A stretch of 64,000 bases of DNA from Pseudomonas sp. A34-9 (GCF_029543085.1 NZ_CP119967.1:956501-1020500); one strand, 5' to 3'; shown: positions 8,421-18,130, numbered from the stretch's first letter. Notes: generated by a model from the letters alone, not told the origin. Made by a program: numbers and translations.

Positions 8421-9361
8421 TGGCCAAGATTCTTACTCTGACCCTCAACCCGGCGCTCGACCTCACCGTCGAACTGCCACGCCTGGAGGCCGGTCAGGTC
8501 AATCGCAGCGACGAGATGCACACCCACGCCGCCGGCAAAGGCGTGAACGTCGCGCAGGTGTTGGCGGACCTCGGCCATCAACTGACGGTCAGTGGTTTTC
8601 TCGGTGAAGACAATCTGCAAGCGTTCGAAACCCTGTTCGCCAAGCGTGGTTTTGTCGACGCGTTTATCCGCGTGCCGGGTGAGACACGCAGCAACATCAA
8701 GGTCGCCGAACAGGATGGCCGCATCACCGATATCAACGGCCCGGGGCCGGTGGTCGACGCCGCCGCGCAGCAGGCGTTGCTCGAGCGTCTGCTGCAGATT
8801 GCGCCAGGTCACGACGCCGTGGTGGTCGCCGGCAGTTTGCCCCGTGGCGTGACCGCGCAGTGGTTGCGTGAATTGATCGAACGGCTCAATCAGCTCGGTC
8901 TGAAAGTCGCCCTCGACAGCAGCGGCGAAGCGTTGCGCGCGGCGTTGCAGGCCAGTCCGTGGCTGATCAAACCGAACACCGAAGAACTTGCCGATGCACT
9001 CGGTTGCGATGTGGTTTCACACGCAGCGCAAGCGCAAGCGGCGGCGCGCTTGCATGCTCAAGGCATCGAGCACGTGGTGATTTCCCACGGCGCTGACGGC
9101 GTGAACTGGTTCAGCGTCGGTTCGGCGCTGCACGCCACGCCACCGAAGGTCAGCGTCGCCAGCACGGTCGGTGCCGGTGATTCGTTGCTGGCCGGCATGC
9201 TCCACGGTTTGCTCAGCGCCGACACGCCTGAACAAACCCTGCGCACGGCCACCGCGATTGCGGCGATGGCGGTGACCCAGATCGGTTTTGGCATCAACGA
9301 CGCCGCGCAACTGGCGCAGCTCGAACAGGGTGTGCGCGTGCGCCCCCTGACAGAACAATAA
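8420..9361 (+). CDS. fruK: 1-phosphofructokinase
   Basis: A 313-residue PfkB/ribokinase-family kinase that converts fructose-1-phosphate, delivered by FruA, into fructose-1,6-bisphosphate using ATP. Visible motifs are the N-terminal TLNPALDLTVEL, the substrate-binding GKGVNVAQVLADLG, and the C-terminal signature STVGAGDSLLAGMLHG with the catalytic Asp in GAGDS. Length is normal for FruK. It overlaps the fruB stop by one base and lies 11 bp before fruA, in the middle of the fru operon. Fructose-1-phosphate is also the FruR inducer, so FruK activity sets the strength of induction. Confidence 0.95.
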   Translation: MAKILTLTLNPALDLTVELPRLEAGQVNRSDEMHTHAAGKGVNVAQVLADLGHQLTVSGFLGEDNLQAFETLFAKRGFVDAFIRVPGETRSNIKVAEQDGRITDINGPGPVVDAAAQQALLERLLQIAPGHDAVVVAGSLPRGVTAQWLRELIERLNQLGLKVALDSSGEALRAALQASPWLIKPNTEELADALGCDVVSHAAQAQAAARLHAQGIEHVVISHGADGVNWFSVGSALHATPPKVSVASTVGAGDSLLAGMLHGLLSADTPEQTLRTATAIAAMAVTQIGFGINDAAQLAQLEQGVRVRPLTEQ

Positions 9362-9372
9362 GAGGGTTTGTC

Positions 9373-11106
9373 ATGAAATTAGCCATTGTTACGGCTTGCC
9401 CGAACGGCATGGTCACCAGTGTGCTGTGCGCGCGACTGCTCGATGCGGCGGCGCAGCGTCAGGGCTGGAGCACCAGCGTTGAAGTGGTCGATGCGGCGCA
9501 CCCGGAACGTGAATTGTCGGCGGCGACCATTGAGGCGGCCGAGTGGGTTTTGCTAGTCGCCACAGGCGCGGTCGACATGACGCGTTTTGTCGGTAAACGG
9601 GTTTTCCAGATTGCCCCGGCGCAGGCGCTGCAGGATGTTGAAGCGGTGCTGCGTCGTGGTGCTGAAGAGGCAGAGGTTTACCTCGCCAGTGAGGTTCAAC
9701 CGGCGACGGAGGCGCCGCGTGCACCACGCCTCGTCGCCATCACCGCGTGCCCGACCGGTGTCGCGCACACCTTCATGGCCGCCGAAGCCCTGCAGCAGAC
9801 GGCCAAGCGTCTGGGTTACGACCTTCAGGTCGAAACCCAAGGCTCGGTGGGCGCGAAAACCCCGTTGAGCGCAGCGGCGATTGCCGACGCTGACGTGGTG
9901 TTGCTGGCCGCGGACATCGAAGTCACCACCGAGCGTTTCGCCGGCAAGAAAATCTATCGTTGCGGCACCGGGATTGCGTTGAAGCAGTCCGAAGCCACGC
10001 TGAAAAAAGCCTTGGCCGAAGCGGTTGTGGAAAACGCTGCGGGCGACGGCAAGGCCCCGGCCAAGCAGGAGAAAACCGGCGTCTACAAACACCTGCTGAC
10101 CGGTGTGTCGTTCATGCTGCCGATGGTGGTGGCGGGCGGTTTGATGATCGCGCTGTCGTTTGTGTTCGGCATCACCGCGTTCAAGGAAGAAGGCACGCTG
10201 GCCGCTGCGCTGATGCAGATCGGCGGCGAGACCGCGTTCAAATTGATGGTGCCGCTGCTGGCCGGTTACATCGCCTATTCGATCGCCGACCGTCCGGGCC
10301 TGGCGCCGGGGATGATAGGTGGATTGCTGGCGAGCACCTTGGGTGCCGGGTTCATCGGCGGCATCGTCGCCGGGTTTATCGCCGGTTACGCGGCGAAGGC
10401 AATCAGCCGTTATGTTGTCTTGCCGCAAAGTCTTGAGGCGCTGAAACCGATTCTGATCATCCCGTTGTTCGCCAGTTTGTTTACCGGCCTGGTGATGATT
10501 TACGTGGTCGGCAAACCGGTCGCGGGCATGCTCGGGGCGCTCACGCATTTCCTCGACAGCATGGGCACCACCAACGCGATTCTGCTCGGTGTGCTGCTCG
10601 GCGGCATGATGTGCGTCGACCTCGGCGGGCCGATCAACAAAGCCGCGTATGCGTTCTCGGTGGGGCTGCTGGCGTCGCAGAGTTATGCGCCGATGGCGGC
10701 GACCATGGCGGCGGGCATGGTGCCGCCGATTGGCCTGGGTATCGCTACGTTTATTGCACGACGCAAGTTCGCCCAGACCGAGCGAGAGGCCGGTAAAGCG
10801 GCGCTGGTGCTGGGGCTGTGCTTTATCTCCGAAGGCGCGATTCCGTTTGCCGCGAAAGACCCGTTGCGGGTGATTCCGGCGAGCATTGCCGGTGGTGCGT
10901 TGACCGGTGCGTTGTCGATGTACTTCGGCTGCAAACTGATGGCGCCGCATGGTGGCTTGTTCGTGTTGGCGATTCCGAATGCGATCAACCATGCGTTGTT
11001 GTATTTGCTGGCGATTGTGGCGGGGAGTTTGTTGACCGCTGTGGTCTATGCAACGGTCAAACGCCCAGAGGCCGTCGAGCTGGCGCTGGAACCGGCCAAG
11101 GCCTGA
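9373..11106 (+). CDS. fruA: Fructose-specific PTS permease EIIBC
   Basis: A 577-residue inner-membrane permease that imports fructose and phosphorylates it at C1. It carries two EIIB-like modules: an N-terminal one (MKLAIVTACPNGMVTS, Cys9) of ~100 residues and the canonical one (VAITACPTGVAHTFMAAEAL, Cys126). The EIIC membrane domain starts at about residue 238 (HLLTGVSFMLPMVVAGGLMI) and includes GGPINKAAYAF and ISEGAIPFAAKDPLR, both typical of EIIC-Fru. AGAGGG stands before the ATG. It is the last gene of fruBKA, followed by a family-B REPIN that may end the transcript. Confidence 0.95.
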   Translation: MKLAIVTACPNGMVTSVLCARLLDAAAQRQGWSTSVEVVDAAHPERELSAATIEAAEWVLLVATGAVDMTRFVGKRVFQIAPAQALQDVEAVLRRGAEEAEVYLASEVQPATEAPRAPRLVAITACPTGVAHTFMAAEALQQTAKRLGYDLQVETQGSVGAKTPLSAAAIADADVVLLAADIEVTTERFAGKKIYRCGTGIALKQSEATLKKALAEAVVENAAGDGKAPAKQEKTGVYKHLLTGVSFMLPMVVAGGLMIALSFVFGITAFKEEGTLAAALMQIGGETAFKLMVPLLAGYIAYSIADRPGLAPGMIGGLLASTLGAGFIGGIVAGFIAGYAAKAISRYVVLPQSLEALKPILIIPLFASLFTGLVMIYVVGKPVAGMLGALTHFLDSMGTTNAILLGVLLGGMMCVDLGGPINKAAYAFSVGLLASQSYAPMAATMAAGMVPPIGLGIATFIARRKFAQTEREAGKAALVLGLCFISEGAIPFAAKDPLRVIPASIAGGALTGALSMYFGCKLMAPHGGLFVLAIPNAINHALLYLLAIVAGSLLTAVVYATVKRPEAVELALEPAKA

Positions 11107-11124
11107 CTGACAACACAAATCCCC

Positions 11125-11213
11125 TGTGGGAGCGAGCCTGCTCGCGAATGCAATCTGCCAGCGACATGTATGTTGACTGGCACACCGCTTTCGCGAGCAG
11201 GCTCGCTCCCACA
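11125..11213. repeat. REPIN, family B
   Basis: Left arm tgtgggagcgagcctgctcg with cgaa, and right arm ttcgcgagcaggctcgctcc with caca, are perfect inverted copies around a ~41-bp spacer. It lies between fruA and phoD. Confidence 0.9.
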
Positions 11214-11223
11214 ATGGTTGGTG

Positions 11224-11241
11224 GTGTCATGGCGAGTTCAT
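11224..11241 (+). promoter_or_regulatory. Possible Pho box upstream of phoD
   Basis: GTGTCAT-GGCG-AGTTCAT has the 7-4-7 spacing of a PhoB box (CTGTCAT-N4-CTGTCAT) and matches 10 of 14 consensus positions, mostly in the first half. It ends 40 bp before the phosphatase start. Weak on sequence alone; the downstream gene makes it plausible. Confidence 0.35.
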
Positions 11242-11281
11242 GTAGGCGTGCTTAAGTTTTCCTTTTTTCAGGGAGAACAGC

Positions 11282-12823
11282 ATGAGCGATTTCAACCCCG
11301 GTCGCCGGCGTGTCGTGCAAGGTATCGGTGCCGGTCTGCTGATGCCGGGGCTGGCGCCGGCGGTGATTGCGTCGGTCAAGGATCGGCCACAACTGACCGA
11401 CGGCGTGCAGTCCGGCGACCTGCAAGGCGACCGCGCGATGATCTGGAGCCGTAGCGATCGCCCGGCGCATATGGTGGTCGAGTGGGACACCCGCAGCCAG
11501 TTTCGCCATCCGCGTCGGCTGGTCTCGGCGCTGGCCGATGCGCGAACAGACTTCACCGCCCGCGTCGAACTCACCGGACTGCCCGCCGATCAGGCGATTT
11601 TCTACCGCGTATATTTCAAAGACGCCCGCACCGGCGTCGCCAGCGAACCGTGGCTGGGCCACCTGCGAAGCGCTCCGACGGCGCGGCGCAATATTCGTTT
11701 CGTCTGGAGCGGCGACACCGTCGGCCAGGGTTTCGGCATCAACCCGGACATCGGCGGCATGCGCATCTACGAAGCCATGCGTCTGCGCCTTCCGGACTTC
11801 TTTATCCACAGCGGCGACACCATCTACGCTGACGGCCCGGTGCCCGCGCAGCTCACCACCGAAGGTGGGCGCATCTGGCGCAACCTCACCACCGAAGCCA
11901 AGAGCAAAGTCGCGCAGACCCTCGACGACTATCGCGGCAACTACCGCTACAACCTGATGGACGAAAACATCCGCCGCTTCAACGCCGAAGTGCCGCAGAT
12001 CTGGCAGTGGGACGACCATGAAGTGGTCAACAACTGGTCGCCGGGCAAGCAACTCGACGAGCGTTATCAGGAGAAAGATATCCACACCCTGGTCGGCCGT
12101 GCACGCAAGGCCTGGCTGGAATATTCACCGATGCGTTTGCAGGCTGCCGACGGTGGCGGACGGATTTATCGCAAGTTGAGTTACGGGCCGATGCTCGATG
12201 TGTTCGTGCTCGACATGCGCAGTTATCGCGGCGCCAATGACGACAACCTCGGCGCGGCGAAAGCCTTTCTGGGGCGTGAGCAACTGGACTGGCTCAAGCG
12301 CGGCTTGAAGAAATCCAAAGCCCAATGGAAAGTCATTGCCGCCGATATGCCGATCGGTCTTGGCGTGCCGGATGGCGAGGTCAGCCCGGGTGTCCCGCGT
12401 TGGGAAGCGGTGGCCAATGGTGATCCGGGACCGGCGCAGGGGCGCGAGCTGGAAGTCGCTGAACTGCTCGGCTACCTGCGCGCGCAACAGGTGCGCAATT
12501 TCGTCTTTCTGACCGCCGATGTGCATTACTGCGCGGCGCATCACTATCACCCGGATCGCGCGGCGTTTCAGGATTTCGAACCGTTCTGGGAGTTTGTCGC
12601 CGGGCCGTTGAACGCCGGGAGTTTCGGGCCTAATCCACTGGATAAGACTTTTGGCCCGGAGGTGGTGTTCGAGAAGGCGCCAGCGGTGCAGAACAGTTCA
12701 CCGTTTGCCGGGTTCCAGTTTTTTGGCGAGGTGAATATTGAAGGGCAGAGCGGGGAGATGAGTGTGGTGTTGCGGGATTTGAATGGGGTGGCGGTGTTCG
12801 AGAAAAAACTGCAACCAGTCTGA
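11282..12823 (+). CDS. phoD: PhoD-family alkaline phosphatase/phosphodiesterase
   Basis: A 513-residue exported metallophosphoesterase. The N-terminus, with RRRVVQGIGAGLLMPGLAPA, is a twin-arginine-type signal. Metal-binding motifs of the PhoD fold follow: FVWSGDTVGQG, FFIHSGDTIYADGPV, IWQWDDHEVVNNW and FLTADVHYCAAHHYHP. Family knowledge: these Ca/Fe enzymes release phosphate from mono- and diesters in the periplasm or outside the cell, usually when phosphate is scarce. Start supported by CAGGGAGAAC just upstream. Monocistronic, with a possible PhoB site in front and a repeat-C element behind. Confidence 0.88.
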   Translation: MSDFNPGRRRVVQGIGAGLLMPGLAPAVIASVKDRPQLTDGVQSGDLQGDRAMIWSRSDRPAHMVVEWDTRSQFRHPRRLVSALADARTDFTARVELTGLPADQAIFYRVYFKDARTGVASEPWLGHLRSAPTARRNIRFVWSGDTVGQGFGINPDIGGMRIYEAMRLRLPDFFIHSGDTIYADGPVPAQLTTEGGRIWRNLTTEAKSKVAQTLDDYRGNYRYNLMDENIRRFNAEVPQIWQWDDHEVVNNWSPGKQLDERYQEKDIHTLVGRARKAWLEYSPMRLQAADGGGRIYRKLSYGPMLDVFVLDMRSYRGANDDNLGAAKAFLGREQLDWLKRGLKKSKAQWKVIAADMPIGLGVPDGEVSPGVPRWEAVANGDPGPAQGRELEVAELLGYLRAQQVRNFVFLTADVHYCAAHHYHPDRAAFQDFEPFWEFVAGPLNAGSFGPNPLDKTFGPEVVFEKAPAVQNSSPFAGFQFFGEVNIEGQSGEMSVVLRDLNGVAVFEKKLQPV

Positions 12824-12834
12824 AGATCAAGAGC

Positions 12835-13062
12835 GACCCTCATCGGAACGCCGCCCGCCCAGCCCTCTCCCGGAGGGAGAGGGGGCTGACCGAGTTTTCT
12901 TGCGTCATACATCGACCTGAAAGACCGAGTCGATTATGAGATCAGCACAAAGCGTTGTTGCCGATTATGGATTCGGTGAAAGACGTTCAGGTCGGTGTAT
13001 AGCGTGAATCTCTCGCGGTCAGTCCCCTCTCCCTCCGGGAGAGGGTTAGGGTGAGGGGCTTT
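12835..13062. repeat. Intergenic repeat C (CCCTCTCCC-bordered, MITE-like)
   Basis: About 228 bp bordered on the left by gccctctcccggagggagag and on the right by ctctccctccgggagagggt and gtgaggggctttt. The inner part carries catcgacctgaaagaccgag and an inverted counterpart gttcaggtcggtgtat. Four other loci in the window share borders and core, so it is a dispersed element, probably also acting as a two-way terminator between phoD and piuB. Confidence 0.8.
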
Positions 13063-15590
13063 TAATAAACATCACGCCGATAGCGGCCTTGCTCAATCAA
13101 CCGCTCGACTTCAGCGCTGCCGAGGATGTCGTTGAGCACCTGATCCACACCCGAGGCCATGCCTTGCAGGCTGCCGCAGATGTAAATCACCGCACCGTCT
13201 GCCAGCCATTTTTTCAGTTCATCGGCCGACTCACGCAAGCGATCCTGCACATAAACCTTCTCTGCCTGATCCCGCGAAAACGCCAGATCCAGCCGTTCCA
13301 GATCCCCATTGATCAACCATTCTTCCAGCTCCGCACGGCAGAGGAAGTCGTGCTCGCGATTGCGCTCGCCAAACAGCAACCACTGGCGCTGTTGGCCATC
13401 GGCAATCCGCGCCTTGAGCAAGCTGCGCAAGCCAGCGAGACCGGTGCCGTTGCCGATCAGAATCATCGGCAGCGGTGCGTTTGGCAGATGGAAACCACTG
13501 TTGCGCCGCACCCGCAAGCTGATGCTGCCGCCCACTGGCGCATGCTCAGTCAGCCAGCCGGAACCGATGCCCAGGCTGCCGTCCGAGTGCTGCTCCTGAC
13601 GCACGATCAACTCCAGCACGCCGTCGGCGGCAATCGAGGCGATCGAGTATTCGCGCATGGCCAGCGGCACCATCGCATCGACCAGCGATTGCGCATGCAA
13701 ACCGACCAGATGCGCGCGGTGCTCGGGCAACTGACGCGAAGCCAGTGCCACTTCCAGCGGTTCATCAAGGCCGTTGATTTTCACCGTGGTCTCGCCGCGA
13801 ATGCCGAGACCGTCGAGGAAGTGCTCGATGACCCACGGGCAGTTGCGCGGCAGCACTTCGACCAAGTCGCCGGCCAGCCAACTGCTGGTGTTCGGAGCGC
13901 TCAGCCCCAGCAGATAAACCGGCGAACCGCTGCTGTCCGGGTTCATCAACTCGCGGCGCAGCAGCGTCCAGTTATCGTAGCTCGGCGCTTGCCAGGTATC
14001 GACGGGGGCTTGCCCGGTGAGCAGTCCCAGTTGAGTCTGCCAATGGCGCAGCGCGTACGGATCGCCACTGTCGACTTCCACCGGCGCGAAAAGGGTCTTG
14101 CCGCCGTGTTCGCTCAACCATTGATGCAGGCGTTTGGCGAAACCACAGAAGTGCTGATATTGACGATCACCCAGGCCGAGCACCGAGTAATTCAGGCTGT
14201 CGAGGGTTGCCGCTTTGGACAGCACTTTGCGTTCGAACCCACGCGCGCTGTCCGGTGCTTCGCCGTCGCCAAACGTGCTGACCACGAACAGTGCGTTGTT
14301 CGATTCACGCAAATCCTGCTCGCTGACATTCGCCAGCGGCTGCACTTTCACCGGCAGTCCGGCGGCCTGCAATTGGCCGGCGGTCTGCCACGCCAGTTGC
14401 TCGGCAAAACCACTCTGGCTGGCAAAACCGATCAGCCATGCCGAGGCACCGCCGGCCGGTTGCGCGAGGTCTTTGCGTGCGTCCTTGATCTGTTTCTTCT
14501 TGCGCCGACGATCGAGGTACAGCAGCCATCCGGTGATGAAGAACAACGGCATGCACACCGCTGCGAGCGTGATGATGATCCGCCCGACGAGACCGAAATA
14601 GCTGCCGACGTGCAGCGCATAAATACTGGTCAGCAGTTGCGCCTTGAAGCTCTTGTCGGCGTAGCGGTCAACGCGTTTGACGATGCCAGTGGCCGGGTCG
14701 AGGGTGATCTGGTTCAGCGCGCGATCATGCGGCGAGCTGTCGAGCAGGTAGAACACGGTCGCCGGTTGGCCCGCGACGGCCGGCATGCGGATGTTGTAGG
14801 CGGCCAGACCCGGACCGGCAGCGCTGTAGATGCTGCTCCACATCGCTGCGTAATCGGCGGTGGGCGCCGGACCTTCTGGCGCCGGACCGCGACCACCGCG
14901 CACGCGCTCGTTTTGCGGTGCATCGGAAAGCAGCTTGGTCAGGCCTTTGTTGTACCACTCGTACGACCACGACAACCCGGTCAGCGCCAGCAGCAGATAC
15001 ACCAGCAGACACCAGGTGCCGGCCACCGAATGCAGATCCCAGTTGAAGGCGCGGCCCTTTTTCTTCCAGTCGAGGGTCAGCCACACGCGCCAGCTGTTCC
15101 ACTGGCGCGGCCAGCGCAAATACAGACCGGAGAGGCAGAAAAACAGCAGGATTAGCGTGCAGGCACCGGTGATATTGCGCCCGGTATCGCCCATGGCGAG
15201 GAAGCGGTGCAGTTGCAGCATCAGGCCGAAGAAATCCTGGCCGACGGCATCGCCCATGAACTCGCCGGTGTACGGATCGAAGTAGCGCATCTCACCGCGC
15301 CGCTCGCCTTTGGGCGGGGTGAAGAACACGCGCGCAGCGTTGCCGCTGTCGGTCTCGACCCAGAGCATCGAGACTTTTTTACCGGACGTGGCTTCGATGC
15401 GCTCGACCAGTTCGACCGGTGGCAAGACCCCGGCGACCTGTTTGTCTACCTGCAGAACCGACGGATTCATGGCCCGCAGGATTTCGTCCTGAAACGAATA
15501 GGCCGCGCCGGTGATGCCCATCAACGCCAGCACCAGGCCTGCGGTGATGCCAAAAAACCAGTGCAACTGGAACAGGGTTTTCTTCAACAC
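13062..15590 (-). CDS. piuB: PiuB-type PepSY/flavodoxin reductase (ferric-siderophore reductase)
   Basis: An 842-residue inner-membrane flavoprotein. The N-terminal ~350 residues form a PepSY-TM region with four helices ([56 protein letters not shown] and one near 340-360). A flavodoxin domain follows ([11 protein letters not shown] and [11 protein letters not shown], residues ~380-520), then a CPR-type FAD/NADPH unit ([35 protein letters not shown]). It probably reduces siderophore-bound iron taken up through PiuA, upstream on the same strand. I prefer the GTG at 15590 ([14 protein letters not shown]); upstream in-frame starts to 15686 add poor-quality sequence. A terminator hairpin separates it from piuA. 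Confidence 0.87.
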   Translation of the reverse strand: MLKKTLFQLHWFFGITAGLVLALMGITGAAYSFQDEILRAMNPSVLQVDKQVAGVLPPVELVERIEATSGKKVSMLWVETDSGNAARVFFTPPKGERRGEMRYFDPYTGEFMGDAVGQDFFGLMLQLHRFLAMGDTGRNITGACTLILLFFCLSGLYLRWPRQWNSWRVWLTLDWKKKGRAFNWDLHSVAGTWCLLVYLLLALTGLSWSYEWYNKGLTKLLSDAPQNERVRGGRGPAPEGPAPTADYAAMWSSIYSAAGPGLAAYNIRMPAVAGQPATVFYLLDSSPHDRALNQITLDPATGIVKRVDRYADKSFKAQLLTSIYALHVGSYFGLVGRIIITLAAVCMPLFFITGWLLYLDRRRKKKQIKDARKDLAQPAGGASAWLIGFASQSGFAEQLAWQTAGQLQAAGLPVKVQPLANVSEQDLRESNNALFVVSTFGDGEAPDSARGFERKVLSKAATLDSLNYSVLGLGDRQYQHFCGFAKRLHQWLSEHGGKTLFAPVEVDSGDPYALRHWQTQLGLLTGQAPVDTWQAPSYDNWTLLRRELMNPDSSGSPVYLLGLSAPNTSSWLAGDLVEVLPRNCPWVIEHFLDGLGIRGETTVKINGLDEPLEVALASRQLPEHRAHLVGLHAQSLVDAMVPLAMREYSIASIAADGVLELIVRQEQHSDGSLGIGSGWLTEHAPVGGSISLRVRRNSGFHLPNAPLPMILIGNGTGLAGLRSLLKARIADGQQRQWLLFGERNREHDFLCRAELEEWLINGDLERLDLAFSRDQAEKVYVQDRLRESADELKKWLADGAVIYICGSLQGMASGVDQVLNDILGSAEVERLIEQGRYRRDVY

Positions 15591-15673
15591 GTCACTCGCC
15601 GTCCGTTCGAAAATTGTCTTCACGGCGCGCATTATGCCGTGGGTTATCGAGAAGCGTTCTTTATTACGCACAA

Positions 15674-15703
15674 AAGCCCCGTTCAATTGAATGAACGGGG
15701 CTT
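15674..15703 (-). terminator. Terminator between piuA and piuB
   Basis: AAGCCCCGTTCA (15674-15685) pairs perfectly with TGAACGGGGCTT (15692-15703), a 12-bp stem with a 6-base loop. On the minus strand it is followed by TTTTG, fitting a rho-independent terminator for piuA or an attenuator before piuB. Confidence 0.8.
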
Positions 15704-15710
15704 GCTCTTC

Positions 15711-15802
15711 TGTAGGAGCTGCCGAAGGCTGCGATCTTTTAATCTTTGTTTTTCAACATCAAAAGCAGAATCAAAAGATCGCAGCGTGCCGCAGCTCCTA
15801 CA
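15711..15802. repeat. REPIN, family A
   Basis: Inverted arms tgtaggagctgccgaaggct-gcgatctttt and aaaagatcgcagcgtgccgc-agctcctaca, directly downstream of the piuA stop codon. Confidence 0.88.
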
Positions 15803-15808
15803 AGTTGT

Positions 15809-18130
15809 TTAGAAGTGGAAGTTGGTGCTCAACAGCGCCGTACGGCCCGCCGCCTGGTTGGCGAAGTGGGTCGAGAAGGCTTTGTCGTAGTAGGTTTCGT
15901 TGGTCAGGTTCTGCACGTTGAGTTGCAGGTCGACATTCTTGGTCAGCTTGTACGCCGCCATCGCGTCGTAGCGAACATACGAATCGACCATGGTGGTGTT
16001 GGCCACGCTGCCGTACACGTCGTCGACGTAGAACGCACCGCCACCGATGGTCAGCTTCGGCGTGACCTGATAAGTGGTCCACAGGCTGGCGCTGTTTTTC
16101 GGCGTGTTCGGCAGTTCGTTGCCGTTGTTGGCCTTGTTGGCCGGCAGGTCACCACCGTCAACCTGTTCGCTGTCCATGAATGCGTAACCGGCGAACACTT
16201 GCCACTTGTCGGTGATCTTGCCGCTGGCCGACAACTCGATACCTTGTACACGGGTCTTGCCGGCGTTTTCGTACGAGGTGGTGTCGACTTGCACACGCGC
16301 GTTTTCTTTCTCGGTGCGGAAGATGTCGGCGGTCAGCGACAGGCGATCATTGAGCAGATCCCACTTGGTGCCGATTTCATAGTTCTTGGTGGTTTCCGGC
16401 TCCATGTCGCTGCTCAGCAGGTTGCCGCTGCGATCCGGGGTGCCGCCCAGCGGGTTGCCTTCCTGACCTTCGCCCAGGGTGTTGCCCGGTGGCGTGGCCG
16501 AGGTGGCGAAGGAGGCGTAGATGCTGCCGTTTTCCGCAGGCTTGTAGACGACGCCGAACTGCCCGGTGACGAACTCGCTGGTGTCATCACCCTTGGACGT
16601 GGTGGTGCCGGCAGCGTTGTAGGTCTTGTAGTCGGTGTCGAAGTGGTCGTAACGCAGGCCCATGTTCACCAGCCACTGCTCGTTCAACTCCAGCGTATCG
16701 AACACATACAGCGCGTAGGTGTTGGCCTGGGTATCAGTGCCGGCGTAATTACGCGAGATCGCGCCGTTCCACGGATCGTTCGGATTCGGGTTCGACAGCG
16801 AGGTGCAGTTGTAGCCGCTCGAGGCGCCGATCATCGACGGGGTGCAGTTGGTGGTCGCGGCGCTGGTGCGCGGCGTGGTGTCGGTATTGACGTTGTACGA
16901 AGACTTCTGGCTTTCCTCACGGGTGTATTCAACGCCGGTGGAGAAGCTGTTCTTGAAGCCGGCGACGTAGAAGTTGCCGAACAGGTCAGTCTGGTTGGTG
17001 GTGGTCTCGGTGTTGCTTACGCGGGTATTCGCCCGGCGCCAGAGACTGCCATTGTTGACGTTGCCCTTGCTGTCGTCCGGCTGGGTCAGGATGTAATCCT
17101 GCATGCTGGTGCCATGGCGCAGGGTGTTCTTGATCGTCAGCGAGTCGCTCAGGTCATGTTCGATGGCGAAGGTCGCGGTGTCGGTGCGGCCCTTGCGGAA
17201 GTCGCGATCCAGACCGTAGAAATTGCTGTGATCGCCGCCGGCGTAGGGCTTGTCCGGGTTGGACTTGGTGCGTGCAGCCGAACCGCCGGCCGGGATGGTG
17301 TAAGGGATGCCCGAATCCGGCGTGTCGTTGCTTTCGAGATGGTAGTAATCGAGGTTGACGCGGGTGTCGGTGCCCAGGCCAAACGCCAGGGAAGGCGCGA
17401 TGCCCCAGCGGTCGTAGTCGACTTTGTCGCGACCGGCGACGTTGCTCTCGTGGCTCATCAGGTTCAGACGGCCAGCCGCGGTGTCGCTGAACTGGTAGTT
17501 GCCGTCGAGGGTGTAACGCTGAGTCTGGTCGGAGCCCCAGGTGAAACCACCGTCGAACGAGTTACCCAGGTGCGCTTTCTTGCTCACCAGGTTGATGCTG
17601 CCGCCCGCTGCGCCACGACCGCCGATGGCGGAGTTCGGGCCCTTGCTGACTTCGATGTTTTCCACGGCGAAGATTTCGCGGCTCTGCGAACCGGTGTCGC
17701 GCACGCCGTCGAGGTAGGTGTCGCCCTGGGCGTCGAAACCGCGGATGAATGGACGGTCGCCCTGTGGGTTGCCGCCCTCACCGGCGCCGAAGGTGATGCC
17801 CGGCACGGTGCGCAGCGCGTCCTGCATGTTCAGGGCGCCGGTGTCTTTGAGCACCTGTTGCGGAATAACGGTGACCGAGCGCGGCGTGTCGACCAGCGGC
17901 GCGGTGTACTTGGGCGAGGAGGCTTTCTCGACCTGGTAGGACGTCGAGTCCTGGGCCTGGCCAGTGATCGAGGTGGCGTCCAGGGCGATGGCATTGCCGG
18001 CGGCTTTGCTGTCGGTTTTTTCCGCGGCGAAGACCATCTGGCCAGCGGAGCCGGCGGTGATTGCCACACCGATTGCAGAAGCGAGCAGGCGTGGTGAACT
18101 GACCGGTAATTGTGCGTGTTGACGTGCCAT
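15809..18130 (-). CDS. piuA: PiuA, TonB-dependent siderophore receptor
   Basis: A 773-residue outer-membrane receptor of the Fiu/PiuA catecholate class. A signal peptide ends around AAEKTDSKAA; the plug contains VDTPRSVTVIPQQVLKDTGA, PGITFGAGEGGNPQGDRPFI and IEVSKGPNSAIGGRGAAGGS. The barrel has the TBDT signatures (PETTKNYEIGTKWDLLNDRL; VQGIELSASGKITDKWQVFA) and ends in NLTNETYYDKAF...LSTNFHF, with a C-terminal aromatic. The ATG at 18130 has GGGGAGGGG before it; a longer frame to 18193 lacks a site. Divergent from piuC; the shared region should be Fur-controlled. Homologues import ferric catechols and admit siderophore-drug conjugates. Confidence 0.93.
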   Translation of the reverse strand: MARQHAQLPVSSPRLLASAIGVAITAGSAGQMVFAAEKTDSKAAGNAIALDATSITGQAQDSTSYQVEKASSPKYTAPLVDTPRSVTVIPQQVLKDTGALNMQDALRTVPGITFGAGEGGNPQGDRPFIRGFDAQGDTYLDGVRDTGSQSREIFAVENIEVSKGPNSAIGGRGAAGGSINLVSKKAHLGNSFDGGFTWGSDQTQRYTLDGNYQFSDTAAGRLNLMSHESNVAGRDKVDYDRWGIAPSLAFGLGTDTRVNLDYYHLESNDTPDSGIPYTIPAGGSAARTKSNPDKPYAGGDHSNFYGLDRDFRKGRTDTATFAIEHDLSDSLTIKNTLRHGTSMQDYILTQPDDSKGNVNNGSLWRRANTRVSNTETTTNQTDLFGNFYVAGFKNSFSTGVEYTREESQKSSYNVNTDTTPRTSAATTNCTPSMIGASSGYNCTSLSNPNPNDPWNGAISRNYAGTDTQANTYALYVFDTLELNEQWLVNMGLRYDHFDTDYKTYNAAGTTTSKGDDTSEFVTGQFGVVYKPAENGSIYASFATSATPPGNTLGEGQEGNPLGGTPDRSGNLLSSDMEPETTKNYEIGTKWDLLNDRLSLTADIFRTEKENARVQVDTTSYENAGKTRVQGIELSASGKITDKWQVFAGYAFMDSEQVDGGDLPANKANNGNELPNTPKNSASLWTTYQVTPKLTIGGGAFYVDDVYGSVANTTMVDSYVRYDAMAAYKLTKNVDLQLNVQNLTNETYYDKAFSTHFANQAAGRTALLSTNFHF

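Noticed and set aside
6162..11214. Very long minus-strand frames (up to ~600 codons) opposite fruB and fruA
   Set aside because: They are antisense shadows of GC-rich coding genes; the translations are Arg/Gln/His-rich without motifs, while the plus-strand proteins are complete and conserved.
13089..18097. Long plus-strand frames of 688 and 783 codons opposite piuB and piuA
   Set aside because: Same shadow effect; no ribosome sites or recognisable domains, and the minus-strand genes are unambiguous.
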